Positions 1-10,789 of a stretch of 64,000 nt of DNA are shown in pieces. The position numbers and the translations under genes are program-made. Source of the stretch: Anniella stebbinsi (lineage: Eukaryota; Chordata; Lepidosauria; Squamata; Anniellidae). Every line of letters starts with the position of its first letter. The first letter of the stretch is position 1. The stretch spans positions 27,222,001 to 27,286,000 of the forward strand of contig JARDYH010000004.1 in assembly GCA_029215795.1 (NCBI GenBank). The letters run 5' to 3'. Below the pieces are notes generated by a model. That model ran no database searches, was not told the origin of the DNA, and was given only the letters and a program-made list of their open reading frames with translations.

Positions 1-507
1 GCCACAACCTTGCTAACACTATGCAGGTTTGAGTTTGGTCAGTGCCAGCCTGGGAGAACCCCATGTACACTTCCTTGGTTTCTATGATGGAAGAATATGT
101 GCGATTAATAATGCCAAAATTAACATTCCTTTTGGGGAAGGGCCATGACTCAATGATCCAGCGCATGTTCTGCATGGAGAAGAACCAAGGTTAAATGTAG
201 GGATGTTAAGAGGTGTTTGATCTTTGTGAAAATAGTCTGATCCATACCTCTCAGACTAATTCACCATTAGAAGCTAGCTATCTGTTAGAGTTCACAATTC
301 TTTGAATATTGCAGTGCCGTTTTTAGCAGTTTAAATATATCAAAATATTCCCTTAAATGTATTTTGAAAGAAAAATACATAGTTGAAGACATATTGGCTT
401 GCATCCAATGGTGTAATCCCACCACCGGAAGGCAAACTTTTCTCCTCCCAGTCCAAAATATCTTAGACTGATGCTACATCATCCCATGATTGGGATTCCC
501 TTCTTTT
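1..507. other. No recognisable feature
   Basis: I see no coding region, RNA gene or repeat family that I can name in this AT-rich stretch. Open frames are short and lack domain signatures. Confidence 0.5.
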
Positions 508-905
508 GGCCATGTCTACTTCAGGGATATATCTCAGGGTCATTCCTAGGTTGTCCCTGTGCGTTTCAATGACACATAGAGGATCCCAGGGGAAGCCTAG
601 GGATGATTCTGGGAGAACCCTGGGAAAACGGGTATATCCCAGTTTTCCGCCATCCCAGGTCCTAAAATGGGCATGATGCTGTGTGGGGTGGCTCCATGCA
701 CATGGGGGGGGGGGGAAAGGTTGAGGTGTAGTTTTTTAAAACTTTTTGTTGGCAGATTGGGGCCGCGCAGCTCGTCTTCCTTTTTTTTAAAAAAATTGTG
801 GGCATGACATCCCTCTTCCCTCCTGGGATGTCGTGCTGGCATTTGAACAACGGGGGGAGGATCGTGGAAGCAGGTAAGTCCGCAATCCTCCTCGCTGTCT
901 TTTTC
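508..905. repeat. GC-rich hairpin-containing repeat, probably a MITE fragment
   Basis: The segment opens with GGCCATGTCTACTTC, which resembles the GGCCAGATCTACACC end of the Harb-D family seen at 35101. It contains a foldback around 628-656 (CTGGGAAAACGGG against CCCAGTTTTCC), a poly-G run at 703-715, and two T-run/A-run junctions (about 731 and 781) like those in the GC-rich blocks near 22640 and 35390. A matching right terminal repeat is not visible, so the element is truncated or its boundary is wrong. No gene is supported here. Confidence 0.35.
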
Positions 906-926
906 CAGTTGGGTGATATGTAAATT

Positions 927-958
927 TAATTAATAAATAAATGAATAAATAAATAAAA
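927..958. repeat. (AATA)n-like simple repeat
   Basis: Degenerate AATA/AATG repeats of about 30 bp, of the type that forms the tail of L2/CR1-type LINEs. No LINE body is recognisable immediately upstream. Confidence 0.7.
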
Positions 959-1883
959 TTGCCCCCTCAAGTTGCTCTTTGCCCCCCGAGTTGCTAACAG
1001 TAACAGCAAATAGTAGTTTCAGGGGGCAATTGTGTGTGTAGTTTTGGAAAGGTAATTCTCATGAAAATCCAAACATCACCTCACATTTTCCCCATTCCTC
1101 CAGCATGAATCTTACAAAGACATTGGTTAAGAGGTAAAGGTTAAATATAAAGATTCTGAATTCAATTCAAGGTATCAATATGTAATTTCATAACAAATGA
1201 AACCTTTTTCAATTACCGGTAACATGAAACAAAATAGTGGAAATAGAAAAAGCAATCTCTTCAAGTAACCCAAAGGCCACTTGCAACAGGCACTGTGCAT
1301 TAACAAAATAGCGAAGTGTTGTGTGTGCATGTGTGTGTTTTTAACTTGAGTGTGTTTCCCCCTGTCCATAATAGCATAAAATAAAAAGATTTTAGATAAG
1401 ATTTCATTCAGTGAATCAATTGAAAAGCCACACAGTGCCTTAGCGGGCATTCTGTCCTCAATCTAATGGAAATTTTTACGAGGACGTCAATGCTAAGTTG
1501 ATTCGTAGAGCAGAAAGCACATACAAAGGATCCAATTACAGCTGTGAACATCTTGGAGCCTAAAAGACATTATTAACCCGCAAGACTCCACATGTTTAGG
1601 GGTTAGAGGGAAAGGCCAGCCCTGCTGGCTTTTTAATGGCTGAGAGGCCTTTCTCCTCTGGCCCCATGTTTTCTTTCTTCTGGTGTGTATGTGAGGCTCA
1701 GAGTGACCCCGTGAATTGGTGATTTCATTTATTGGAAAGCCAAAGAGAAAGCAAACAAGGCTTTAGCTGTGATGTTATGTGTCTTCACAATACCATCCCC
1801 AAAACCACTTTAGGAAATATGGCTTTAGGAACCACATTTGGAGATCCAGTTCTTTGTTTTGTTAAATATAGTTGGAATGCTTA
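959..1883. other. No recognisable gene
   Basis: Mixed-composition DNA with one small GC-rich inverted repeat near 1613-1662 (GGCCAGCCCTGCTGGC and AGAGGCCTTTCTCCTCT). No domain-bearing frame or named repeat was seen. Confidence 0.45.
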
Positions 1884-2056
1884 TGGCACAATCTTATACA
1901 TGTCTACTCAAAAGTAGTTCAATGGGTCCCAGGTAAGTGGATATAGGATTTCAGCCTTAATTGATTAGATGAATTGATTAACAGTGCATTACTTATACAT
2001 GTCTACTCAGAAGTAAGCCCTATTGAGATCAGTGCAATTTACTCCCAGGTAACTAT
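1884..2056 (+). repeat. Interspersed 'TACTCAGAAGTAAG' repeat, two adjacent copies
   Basis: Two units carry the pattern of a rightward 'ACATGTCTACTCA(A/G)AAGTA' followed by a same-strand 'CCCAGGTAA': one at about 1890-1957 and one at 1995-2055. Related units occur at 7698-7790, 28940-29035 and inside the 55.4-57.5 kb triplication. In the better copies both ends read as inverted versions of TGCAATCCTA, so the unit behaves like a short foldback repeat. Classification is unknown to me. Confidence 0.5.
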
Positions 2057-2124
2057 TTATAGTACTGTAATATTAAAAACCATTTAATTTGCTAAAGAAA
2101 GGAAATGCATCAACAAAAAAGACC

Positions 2125-2410
2125 GAAAAAGACATTGATTTATATAAAATTTGCATGTCCTAATGTTTATCTATAGATGCAAATTTAGAAACAATTGTTC
2201 TAATTTAAATAGAAATATAATACATCTCACCATGGTGAGGATAACTATGACCAGGTGACCTGTGCATTTATTCAGCCTGCTGTCCAGGTGCTATTGATAG
2301 GTAACTTCAAGCCTCCTGCTGACTTTTTATGGTTCTTTATCTTTAAAATGGGCTTCAATTGGACATCCATTCACACAGAGGGTGCCCTCCGTAAAGCAGA
2401 ACACATGGCT
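2125..2410 (+). repeat. Unclassified interspersed repeat (paralogue at 49365-49620)
   Basis: This stretch aligns by eye along its length with 49365-49620. Shared landmarks in the same order are ATGCA(A/T)ATTTAGAAA, CTAATTTAAATA, AATACA, ATCTGCT/GCCTGCTGTCCAGG, GTTTCTTTATCTTTA and TTGGA(C)TTGGACAT. Divergence is high, so the repeat is old. A shorter possible relative with TTTGCATATGCTAATTT lies at about 34150-34215. I cannot assign it to a superfamily without a library search. Confidence 0.5.
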
Positions 2411-3330
2411 CTCCTATTCTTGCTTCAGAAATAATGGTTTACTCATATGCACATTTATGCAAATTCAATTGAGAGATTAATTTACTAAAAGTCATATGAT
2501 TAATGAAATAAATTTTATTTAATTGGATTGTAACTCTTTAAAAATGCATTTGGTCCTAGAAGGAATCTCATAAATTCAAGGACGTTACAAAAGATCTAGC
2601 TTGCGGGGTGGTTAGGTGGAGGTATATCTTCACTGGTGGTGGTGGACTCTACTGCTGTAGAGGTCTTCTGTAGAAAGCTCCGGAGATGTGAAGCTGTCAC
2701 TGGTCGGCTTTCTGTTGGCAGTAGCCAATGGAAGGCTCTGGAACTGGGCATTCCAGAGTGGGGTGGAGATGACTTTGGATCCAGCTAAACCAATGGATCT
2801 TCTCTAGGTGTGACAATTCTGATCCAACCTAGGATGTGGTAATAGACACAAAGCACATGTAAAAAAGGAAAATCAGGTTGAATAAAAACCAAATGCTGTT
2901 AAATGAAATAAGAAATGTAGAAAAACCAGAGAGGTTGTCAACATACATAAAAGTAAGGCCAACTATTGGCTGGATCATCATGAATTAACTAGATTAGAAA
3001 TTTCTATGTTGTAATATTGATATTACAGTTTAAGTTTTGCATTAGAGGAAGTATTGAGCTACACATGTCAATATATGGGTTAGATCTGGCTCAGGAATGC
3101 AATTTTGGACTTTCGCTAGTAGAGAGAAACCAAGAAATCGCTTTGGGCCCATCTTACTGTAGTTAGTGCATAGAAAGTAATAAAAGACTGCATTAGTTAA
3201 ACTTTTTCCTGACAAGATCGTTTTCCCCCCCAGCATTGCCAGAGCCTCAGATATGAACAGAGTCCTTCCTGCGTCCTATGTAGTTTGGCTACTGTCCAAA
3301 AGGTGGTGACCCCATAAAAAGAGGGGGGGG
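2411..3330. other. No recognisable gene
   Basis: AT-rich sequence without a domain-bearing open frame or repeat that I can name. Confidence 0.4.
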
Positions 3331-3383
3331 GAGAGAGAGAGAAAGAGAGAGAGAGAGAAAGAAAGAGAGAGAGAGAGAGAGAG
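3331..3383. repeat. Imperfect (GA)n microsatellite
   Basis: GA repeats interrupted by GAAA units, preceded by a run of G. A serine/leucine-rich minus-strand frame across it is only a translation of the repeat. Confidence 0.9.
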
Positions 3384-4082
3384 CAACGCCACGATTCTTA
3401 GTAGTGGTGGTTTCTTGGTTCTTTGGCTTGAACAAAGACAAGAAGAATACAGGGTCTGGGATCTTTTAATCTCCATTTATTTTGTTTATGTGTAAGTTGC
3501 GGATATCTGAGACACGTGGGAATGTAAAAAATGTCTTGTGGAAGCCAAAGTTTCTCACTTAGCCTTGTACATTGTTTCATAGATTTTATCTCTACTTCCA
3601 AAAAAAGTATTTTTTAAAAAAAGTCCCCTAACCTTGTTCTCGGTTAGGATGCAGAACTGAACCAGTTGCTGCTTGCTCTCAGTGCTTCAAGGAGGCTACT
3701 TTTATGAATTGTTTCTCCTGGCAAAATGCCGAAGGTCAGCCCCAATTGAGGATTAAGGCCTAAGCGTTGCATGAGGTGCTATATGAGATAATGGCACTCC
3801 TCTCCTCCATAAATTTATAGACTATGTCATCATATCTCTGCTATCTTCTTGTGCTCAAGCCAGCTCAGCCAGGCACCACACTCTGAACCTTGTTCCAGAA
3901 AAATACTTAAGTACATATTTATTTAGCACATTTGTATCCTGTCCTTTCTGCAAAGTGCTCAGTATATGTGAGATTTTCGAGTTTTATCCTCAGTGTAGCT
4001 CTGTGTGTGATAGGTTAGGTTGCAAGATAATGGCTGCGTTCACATGTAATGATAAGCCATGGAGTCTGGCTTATTAAAACAC
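3384..4082. other. No recognisable gene
   Basis: Nothing coding was seen. The last part (about 4029-4080) contains GGCTGCGTTCACATG and ATAAGCC words resembling Harb-B/Harb-A ends, so it may be an older related MITE remnant. Confidence 0.35.
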
Positions 4083-4323
4083 AATGGCCCTGTTCAAACG
4101 ACATGCTAAGCTGCTGTGGTTAAGCATTTTGTAGGGTGACCAGATTTTGGAACCCAAAATCCCAGTCCCCCCCCGCCAACAACCCCCCCACCAAGCCACC
4201 CCCCAAAACAACCCCCCCAAGCATCAGCCCAGACCTACCGGGGTGGGTTCTCTTCTGCTGCCTCCTCCGCCACCGCCGCCGCGCTGCCGCCACCGCCGCT
4301 GGGTCCCCCGCTGGCTCATAAGA

Positions 4324-4410
4324 CCAGCGGCCGCGTGGAAGAGGCAGGGGAGGGCCGGATCCGGAAGTGACGTAATCGGCCCTCCCCCGCCTCTTCCGTG
4401 CGGCTGCTGG
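4324..4410. repeat. Hairpin 1 of hAT-B with a TGACGTAA loop
   Basis: Arms 4324-4357 and 4377-4410 (34 bases each) are near-perfect inverted repeats, starting CCAGCGGCCGCGTGGAAGAG and returning through CTCTTCCGTGCGG. The loop contains TGACGTAA at 4368-4375, a bZIP (CREB/ATF-type) binding word. Confidence 0.8.
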
Positions 4411-4515
4411 CCTTCCGAGCCGGCGGGGGACCCGGCGGCGGCGGTGCGGCAGCGGACCCGGCGGCGGCGGCGCGGCAGCGGACCCGGTAGCGGCGGCGCG
4501 GCGGCGAACCTGGCC

Positions 4516-4761
4516 GCCCCAGCAGGTAAGTGCCCCGCGCCCCGCGCCTCGTGCTCCTTACCCGCTTCCCTCCGGTGCTCGAATCTACTGAGAAACAGGC
4601 TTCACGGCCTGTCTCTCAGTATCGCGCCAGGTGATGACGTCGCGCTACTGAGAGACAGGCCGTGAAGCCTTTTTCTCAGTAGATTCGAGTACCGGAGGGA
4701 AGCAGACGCCCCTGCGGGTAAGAAGCGTGAGGCGCGAGGGAAGGCACTTACCTGCTGGGGC
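4516..4761. repeat. Hairpin 2 of hAT-B with a TGACGTC tip and splice-donor-like arms
   Basis: The outer arms GCCCCAGCAGGTAAGTGCC (4516-4534) and its reverse complement (4743-4761) flank a long inner stem, roughly 4564-4626 against 4640-4703, built from GAATCTACTGAGAAACAGGC. The tip holds TGATGACGTC. Because the outer arm contains CAG/GTAAGT and is inverted, a consensus 5' splice-donor word is present on both strands. Confidence 0.85.
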
Positions 4762-5288
4762 GTCCCTTCCCGGGCTCCTCCGCTGCCACTGCCGCCGGGT
4801 CTACCGCCGCTCCTTGCTTGCTGCCACCCCCGCGTGACCCCCCGCCCCCCAGGTTTGCCACCCCGCCCCCCAGTTGGGCCGGTTCGCCCCTGGATTCCCG
4901 GTTAGGACCGGGAAATCCCGAGCCATCTGGACAGCCTAGCATTTTGAGCTAAACATTATGTCTTAGGATGTCATGTGAACCATGACTTAGTGTGTCATGT
5001 GAACCATTCCTAACCATGGTGGCTACATATAACCATGGCTTAAACACGCTCACTTACCATTTACTTCAAAAGGGTTAGCAGCCTAACCATGGCTTAGCAC
5101 ATTGTCTGAACAGGCCAGGCCCAATGTGAATGAGCAGTGCCCTTCCTTTGTGCAAGCAGGTAAACAAACTGGGTAGGGCTAACTTAGCATGATCTCCAAA
5201 CCTGGGATTATGTTTTTTGTGTGTGTGTCCAAACACGGCAGGATTCATAAGCCAACAACAAACCCTGATTTAAATTGGTTTACAATGC

Positions 5289-5434
5289 TGGGTGACCACA
5301 TGACAAGGAGGACAGGGCTCCCATATCTTTAACAGTTGAATTGAAAAGGGAATTTCAGCAGGTACCATTTATATGCATGCAGCACCTGGTGAAATTCCCT
5401 CTTCATCACAACAGTTAAAGCTGCAGGAGCTATA
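5289..5434. mobile_element. hAT-A MITE, left half only
   Basis: GGGTGACCACATGACAAGGAGGAC-like start, then CTTTAACAGTTG, GGGAATTTCAGC, ATGCATGCAGCACCTGGTG and AAATTCCCTCTTCATC in the order seen in the left half of full hAT-A copies. It stops where full copies continue with CTAGAGTGACC. No target duplication is visible. Truncated relic. Confidence 0.75.
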
Positions 5435-5488
5435 TATTCTTTGAACATGTGAGGTGGGTCACTGGAACCTCACTGATACTGATCTACA

Positions 5489-5490
<2 letters not shown>

Positions 5491-5521
<31 letters not shown>

Positions 5522-5530
5522 ATTATTATT
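5491..5530. repeat. (TTG)n-(TTA)n microsatellite
   Basis: About ten TTG units followed by three TTA units. The poly-cysteine frame across it is repeat translation. Confidence 0.95.
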
Positions 5531-5771
5531 GTCCTGAGCCCAGGCTATCCCTGTTTAGAAACTGTTTGAATTATTGGAAACAAATCGCTGATGAAAGAAT
5601 TCTCCACATTTGCAACAAGACTAGTATGTGGTGCAATATGGCCTAACGGCAGCTGTGTCAATATATCTACCTATATATCTACCTTACCCATAACAGTAAT
5701 AGTTGCTACACTATAAGTGAGAGTTCAGAGGTGTTGGGTGCATGTAACCCTATAAGGCACAATCTTTTGTC

Positions 5772-6055
5772 AGAGCTTTTCAACACGAGGCATTAATTGT
5801 GCGCTTGTGATTCGTAACTAACAGTTGTTTATGGGGTCTTTAGACAATGGTGTGAGCCTTCAGTTTTCTTTGTTTTTTCAAAGCACTTTCCCATATATAT
5901 ATATTTAACAGAAGGGAAAATTGGATATTGTTTCTGAAAGCAAAAGAAAAGGTATTTTCCTACTTGTGTACTGGCAATATTCTACTGTAGCGCAGCACCA
6001 CCTAGAGGTTATGTAATGGAAATGCAGGAAAGGAAAAGCTCTTTGTGTAGAACTT
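5772..6055. mobile_element. rep-E MITE
   Basis: The left end AGAGCTTTTCAACACGAGGC and right end CTCTTTGTGTAGAA resemble inverted copies of a terminal repeat seen at 11531-11550, 20779-20798 and 63976-64000 (TTGTGTAGAAAAGC(C/T)C). It contains the family word GCACCACCTAGAGGTTATG. There is no coding capacity. Superfamily not determined because the target duplication is unclear. Confidence 0.55.
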
Positions 6056-7697
6056 AGATCTCAATACCAAAAGTAGACACAGTGATTAACAACCTTGTGT
6101 AGGAAAGTTTCAATACTAAAAGTCTGTTTATTTATTTATTTGGGGGAGTGGGGTGGGAAAGAGGAATATGCAGGTATTGTTTTCAGATATGACCAACAAT
6201 ACTTCTTTATCCATTTCCAGCAAAAGAAGATGCCTTGTTATAATATGCCAAATGATGAGCAACTGAAAAAGCTTAATAAGAAATAATGAACAATTTGAAA
6301 GTAAAAAGTAGTAAGTGTATTAAATAGAAGACACAGAAAGACACCAGCAAGTTCACCATGAATTCTGGGTAACTTTTGAAAACTGATTGGCCAGGTGCTT
6401 TGGAAAATACCCAAGGAAAAAGTGTTGGATTGTAAACCTCTGTCACATGAGTCAAAGAGTTATTTGGGTAATGAAGAACTGTGAGACTGTATTTCAACAG
6501 TGTCAAATGTATATTTAAAGTTGTATGTCTAATTCTGCTACAGAGCCAAATCTGATGAGCTATGTAGAGTAGTGCATTTATCCTGTTTGCAATATGATCC
6601 TTGGTTGACTGGGACCATGCCTGTAACTAATCACAGAAGCATTGCCCCCACTCTCTACTGACCTTGTAAAATCTGATTGGCTACATAGTATGTGACATCT
6701 TCACAGTCAATATGTTATCCCTGATTGGTTGGGAATTATCTATGACTAATCCAGGAAGAAGAATGCAACATTTTATAAAATGGCAATAAAGCAGGAGTAG
6801 ATAAGAATAACAAGAGCATCAAACAGTTTTAAAAAGGTGAATATTCTCACCTCCTCACCACTGCAGAAATATTTTTTCCTCTCCAAAATGGAAGAATATT
6901 TGAAGCAGCCTTATAATTATGCTAATTGAGAACACTTATCAGATTACATTATTTTTTCGGCATGTATTGCGCTATCAACAGGGAAATGCTGCTATATGGG
7001 GATATAACTGCCAATTATATTGGGTTGTTTTTTTTAAAAAAAAAATGCTTTGAGTGCATTGCTATGAAGTGATGCACCTGAAAAATAAAAATAGGAATAA
7101 ATCGCTACACTTGTGTAGCTCCAATATGATCATTTAACCCTAAGATTATTTTCATACTGAATTAATGCTAACTCGGTATGCTGCAAATATGAGATAATCA
7201 TTTCTCATGCTGCAAAACCCTGCTGGCACTTTGTTGTTGTGCTGGCTCTTCTGTTTATTTAAGGTGATGTACAGTATCTCTGCATGTAAAAAGAAGATTT
7301 GCTCCACAATTCGCTATATTTAGACGAAGACAAGAAGGCTGCAGCGGCCAGTAGGGATTGTTGACTTTGGGTAGTAACTGATATCCCTGAAGCATAGGTC
7401 AATAACCTGACCTTTTTGCCTGCCATCGAAACAGCTGAGCTTTCTGTTATTCTTTAGGACAATTGAACCAGCAGATGGTTGTTCAGAGGCTGTGCAGTGT
7501 ATAACGGCTTTTAAAGCCTTTATGACAAATGCCTTGATGATTGGTGAATCAATCAGATATCGGGAGAAACCGAAAAGTGTATTTTAAGTGATTCTGAAGC
7601 TAATGGGTTGACTTTGTTCCCACTGAAATCCGTTGGACTTCAGTCACAACTTAACTTGTCCCATTGATTTCACTGGGGCCTAAGCTCAGCTCATTTA
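6056..7697. other. No recognisable gene
   Basis: Long AT-rich stretch. CTGATTGGCT/CTGATTGGTTGGGA words recur (6670, 6722, and again near 19930), possibly an old repeat. There is no domain-bearing open frame. Confidence 0.4.
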
Positions 7698-7790
7698 AAC
7701 TGCAATCCTCTACGCACTTGCCTAGGAGTAAGTCCCATTTAAGTAATGGTGCTTACTTCTGAGTAGCCATATATAGGATTGTGCTGTACA
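7698..7790 (+). repeat. Interspersed foldback repeat (TGCAATCCTC ... AGGATTGTGC)
   Basis: Starts CTGCAATCCTC and ends ATAGGATTGTGC with AGTAAGTCCCATTTAAGT and GCTTACTTCTGAGTAG inside. The two halves are inverted relative to each other, giving a hairpin of about 90 bp. Same family as 28940-29035. Confidence 0.6.
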
Positions 7791-9709
7791 TCTGGATCCA
7801 ACCCAATGGATGTAAGATGCCCTGAACACCCTAAAGCACTATATCAATGAAAACCATTATCTTATGTCCTGGGGAGGCTAAATTTGTCTTTCTTGGCATT
7901 TATAGTGGGCCAGTTCAGATGTTAATGTGTCCAACAGCAGCTTATATGTGGTGGGATGCAACACCAGGCCTCAGGATTGTGCACACACCTACTGTCGGAA
8001 CCAGCTTTCCCCAACCTGATGTCTTCCAAATGTAGGACTTTCTTCTCTCTAAATATGCATAGGATTGTATCCTAAGCCACTTTTCAGCCAAAGAGACCCC
8101 CAAAGTTGCATAGAGCAATTATCAAATAGAATAACAACTTTGACGCAAGAATAACATAATAAAAAACTGTTCCATTATTTGTTGTTCGGCCACTCCTGCT
8201 CATCCTTTTTTCCCTTGCTTTAGCATCCAAAGCTGCATAGATTTCTGGACCTTGTAAAAGTTTTCTGGACCCTCAAAAACTGTGACCATGGAATAAAGAA
8301 CTGTCTTTTGATGCCAGTTCTCCAACCTGTAAAATTGAAAAATGAGTGACCTACCTTCTAGATGCGTTGCAAGGCTAACCGAAGCAAGAAAATGCTACCT
8401 GCATGAACTTTGGGGATCAGAAAGGCTGTAAACATGAACAAATTCCATGCTGTACAATCAAAGAAACTGGATACAGGGCTTCTTTAAACGAGCGATTTAT
8501 AGCACCTCATGACTGGCCACTCACAGGTGTTTGCGGGTCATTTTGATAATGCCGTGAGCCTTCTGTGTTTCTCCCACTCCATTTCCCAGTTTTAGTGTTA
8601 AAAAATAAGCCTCAGAAAACCTGACTCTTCTGAAATATGTTGGGATTTGTCATGATTTCCTGCCATGTACAGGCAAAGTTGTGCCATAAAATGCTCACTA
8701 GAGGGTGCTGTCCCATTGAACTGTATGGGCCACATTGTTGCTGCTCTCTTCCCCATGTCATTTCAGCTTGTTTCAAATCTGGAAGAGGAGCAGGAAGCAG
8801 AGCGATGGTAAGGAAACGTGATTTCCTCTGTCTGAAAGTCCTTATAGCTGCAGTCTCTCCCCCTCCCCCCGCTAACTAGAGAGAAGGATATACTGGAAGC
8901 ATTTAAAAATATCTTTCTTATGTGGAACACCACCAAAAGTCTTTTTAACTCACAGACTGACCTTTGGGTTTGCCCCCAAGTTACAGATATTGTGGGCAAC
9001 AAAGTAACATTTTGCAAGCATCTTCGTAAAACCAATTATCACTGCGGAATCTCCTAATGTAGAGAGGCAGCTAGATTTATAGAGGCAAAACAACAAGGGA
9101 ACGCCTGGGACGAAGCCTTTCAGCTCTGTTCAGTTATCACCTTTAGTTGTTATTTGGAATAAAATACTGCAGCTCCATTGATCCCAGAGAATGAGAGACA
9201 CAAAGCAGATACAGTGAATCACCGTCTAGCATTCGTATCAGCTTCTGTTAGTGGTTAAAAATGTGGAAATATTTTGGCTCTATCCCCGGAGTTTGCTAAT
9301 GCAAGGCAGGCCCTCATTCTATTGCAGTACTTATTTTTCAAACTTTTCTATTAATTAAAATATTCAAAGTGGCCTACACCCAAAAGCAACATAAAACAAC
9401 AACTATGTTTGAAGGCTATGCAGACCAACCTAAGAACGGGAGTTGACCTACCAAATTGAAGCCTGGGCTTGCTGGAACGCCACCCTGTAACCAGCAGACT
9501 CAGTTCTAGAACTGATCTTAGTGCCAAAGCTTAGTGTTGAAGAAGTAAAGAGGAGAAGCCTCTGAGCAAATGCAGAGTGCATTTTTGTTCCTGCTAAGTC
9601 ATCATACAGCCCATCTCAATCTATCTGTGATTAGATGCCCAGATTTCAAAATCAACTGGTGCAAATGCTGGGCAGGTATACGCCGATACCTCTGTCCATT
9701 GGTGTAGAG
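7791..9709. other. No gene; possible rep-E fragment
   Basis: No domain-bearing frame. At about 8478-8620 the sequence GGGCTTCTTTAAACGAGCGATTTATAG and CTGGCCACTCACAGGTGTTTGCGGGTC resembles the rep-E copy at 37395-37460 and is probably its left part. Confidence 0.4.
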
Positions 9710-9847
9710 CAGCCTTTCCCAACCTGCTGTCTTCCAGATGTTTTGGACATCAATGCCAGTTAGCCCTAACCAGCATGGTTAATGGTCAGGAATTATGGAA
9801 GTTGTAGTCCAAAATATCAGGAGGGCACCAGATTGGGGAAGGGTGGT
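9710..9847. mobile_element. hAT-C foldback MITE
   Basis: CAGCCTTTCCCAACCTGCTG at the left is mirrored by CAGATTGGGGAAGGGTGG at the right. The interior has CCAGATGTTTTGGAC mirrored by GTCCAAAATATCAGGAGGG. The whole unit is a hairpin of about 138 bp. The family assignment to hAT rests on 8-bp duplications at other copies (20071, 34834, 40937); this copy's duplication is not recognisable. Confidence 0.7.
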
Positions 9848-9929
9848 TTTCAGTGATCCCAAGATCAAGATTTTTAAATATATGTTGTCTCTGGGCATAC
9901 TGTCTGTGTATGTGTGATGTTTTTGAATT

Positions 9930-10025
9930 TTGCATATTGTATTTTTAATATTTTTAATCTTTGTAAACCACCCAAAGAGCTTCGGCTATGGGTCGGTATA
10001 GAAATGTAATAAATAAAATAAAATA
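9930..10025 (+). mobile_element. L2-clade LINE 3' tail
   Basis: TTTTAATCTTTGTAAACCACC, CAAAGAGCTTCGGCTATGGG, CGGTATAGAAATGTAATAAATAAAATAAAA: the standard 3' end also seen at 14710, 45195 and 47525, without a coding portion. Confidence 0.75.
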
Positions 10026-10789
10026 CAGGTGGTTCATGGCCCAGTGACGAAAAGGAGGTCAATCCCAGCATTATATATTTGTAGAGGCATACATGTGTCT
10101 GTGCACAAGAACTGTATGAATCTGACTATATTGGGGCTAAATGTATTGTCTGGAGCAAGACTTTGCCCCTAGATTTTCTGCCCATTGTTATTCCAGCAAA
10201 CACCTGCCTGTTTTGTTAGCCTGCAAAGAAAGTAAATAGGAGTTTCAGGTATATATTTCAAGCAGGGCCAACCCAAGACATTTTTCTGGCTGAGATGAAG
10301 GACAAGATGGTGCCCCCACCCATTCAATGCACAACAGCTGACTGGATCATCACGTGGAATTCTTTCTTCAGCACTGATGGTGAGTGGAACTGTTAACTGC
10401 ACTGCAACTCCAAGCAGTAGGCTAGCTTAAGGGGATCAGGGCAGGCCATGTGGCACACACTTCTCTCTTTCAACACCTTTTTTCTGCCTCTCAGCATCTG
10501 CTGCTTTAAGCAACTGCATTACTTTCCTGATGGTGGGCATGGCCCTGATTAAAAGGTATTCCTATATAAAAAGGACATGTACATTTTGTAATATTAACTG
10601 AAGTGGATCAAGAAAGTGCGAGGTTCATATACATAAGGGATGAAATCCACTGGAGGCTAAACTAAATTCACAAGATGGGGCATGGCCATGAAACCCCCTG
10701 ACACAAGGCCTGATCTAGCAACAAAGATTGCTGTGGGGCTTTGAGGCATTCAGCCTGAGAGATTTGCTACAAAAGACTGCTCATCGGCT
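10026..10789. other. No recognisable gene
   Basis: Nothing coding or repetitive that I can name. Confidence 0.4.

Larger units (their letters stand above)
4132..4938. mobile_element. hAT-B MITE, GC-rich hairpin element
   Basis: The element begins TAGGGTGACCAGATTTTG and ends ATCTGGACAGCCTA, and is flanked by a perfect 8-bp target duplication GCATTTTG (4124-4131 and 4939-4946). An 8-bp duplication with TAGGG-type ends is diagnostic of the hAT superfamily. The body is very GC- and CpG-rich and contains two strong hairpins (separate entries). Its outer 13 bases match hAT-A, which suggests mobilisation by the same transposase. A proline/arginine-rich frame across 4147-4665 is a by-product of composition. 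A second, shorter copy is at 51680-52145. Confidence 0.85.
4086..5122. mobile_element. Harb-B MITE split by a hAT-B insertion
   Basis: The left end GGCCCTGTTCAAACGACATG and the right end (CATTGTCTGAACAGGCC and a few bases beyond) form terminal inverted repeats, both followed inward by GCTAAGC-type words. AAT flanks both ends (4083-4085 and 5123-5125), compatible with the 3-bp duplications of PIF/Harbinger elements. Removing the 807-bp hAT-B insertion and its 8-bp duplication leaves about 222 bp, close to the 236-bp Harb-B copy at 51148-51383. There is no transposase, so it is non-autonomous. Confidence 0.65.

Noticed and set aside
4147..4665. 172-codon proline/arginine-rich frame
   Set aside because: It lies wholly inside the GC-rich hAT-B MITE across its hairpins and has no domain; open only because of base composition.
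5449..5646. Frame with a run of cysteines
   Set aside because: Translation of the (TTG)n microsatellite.
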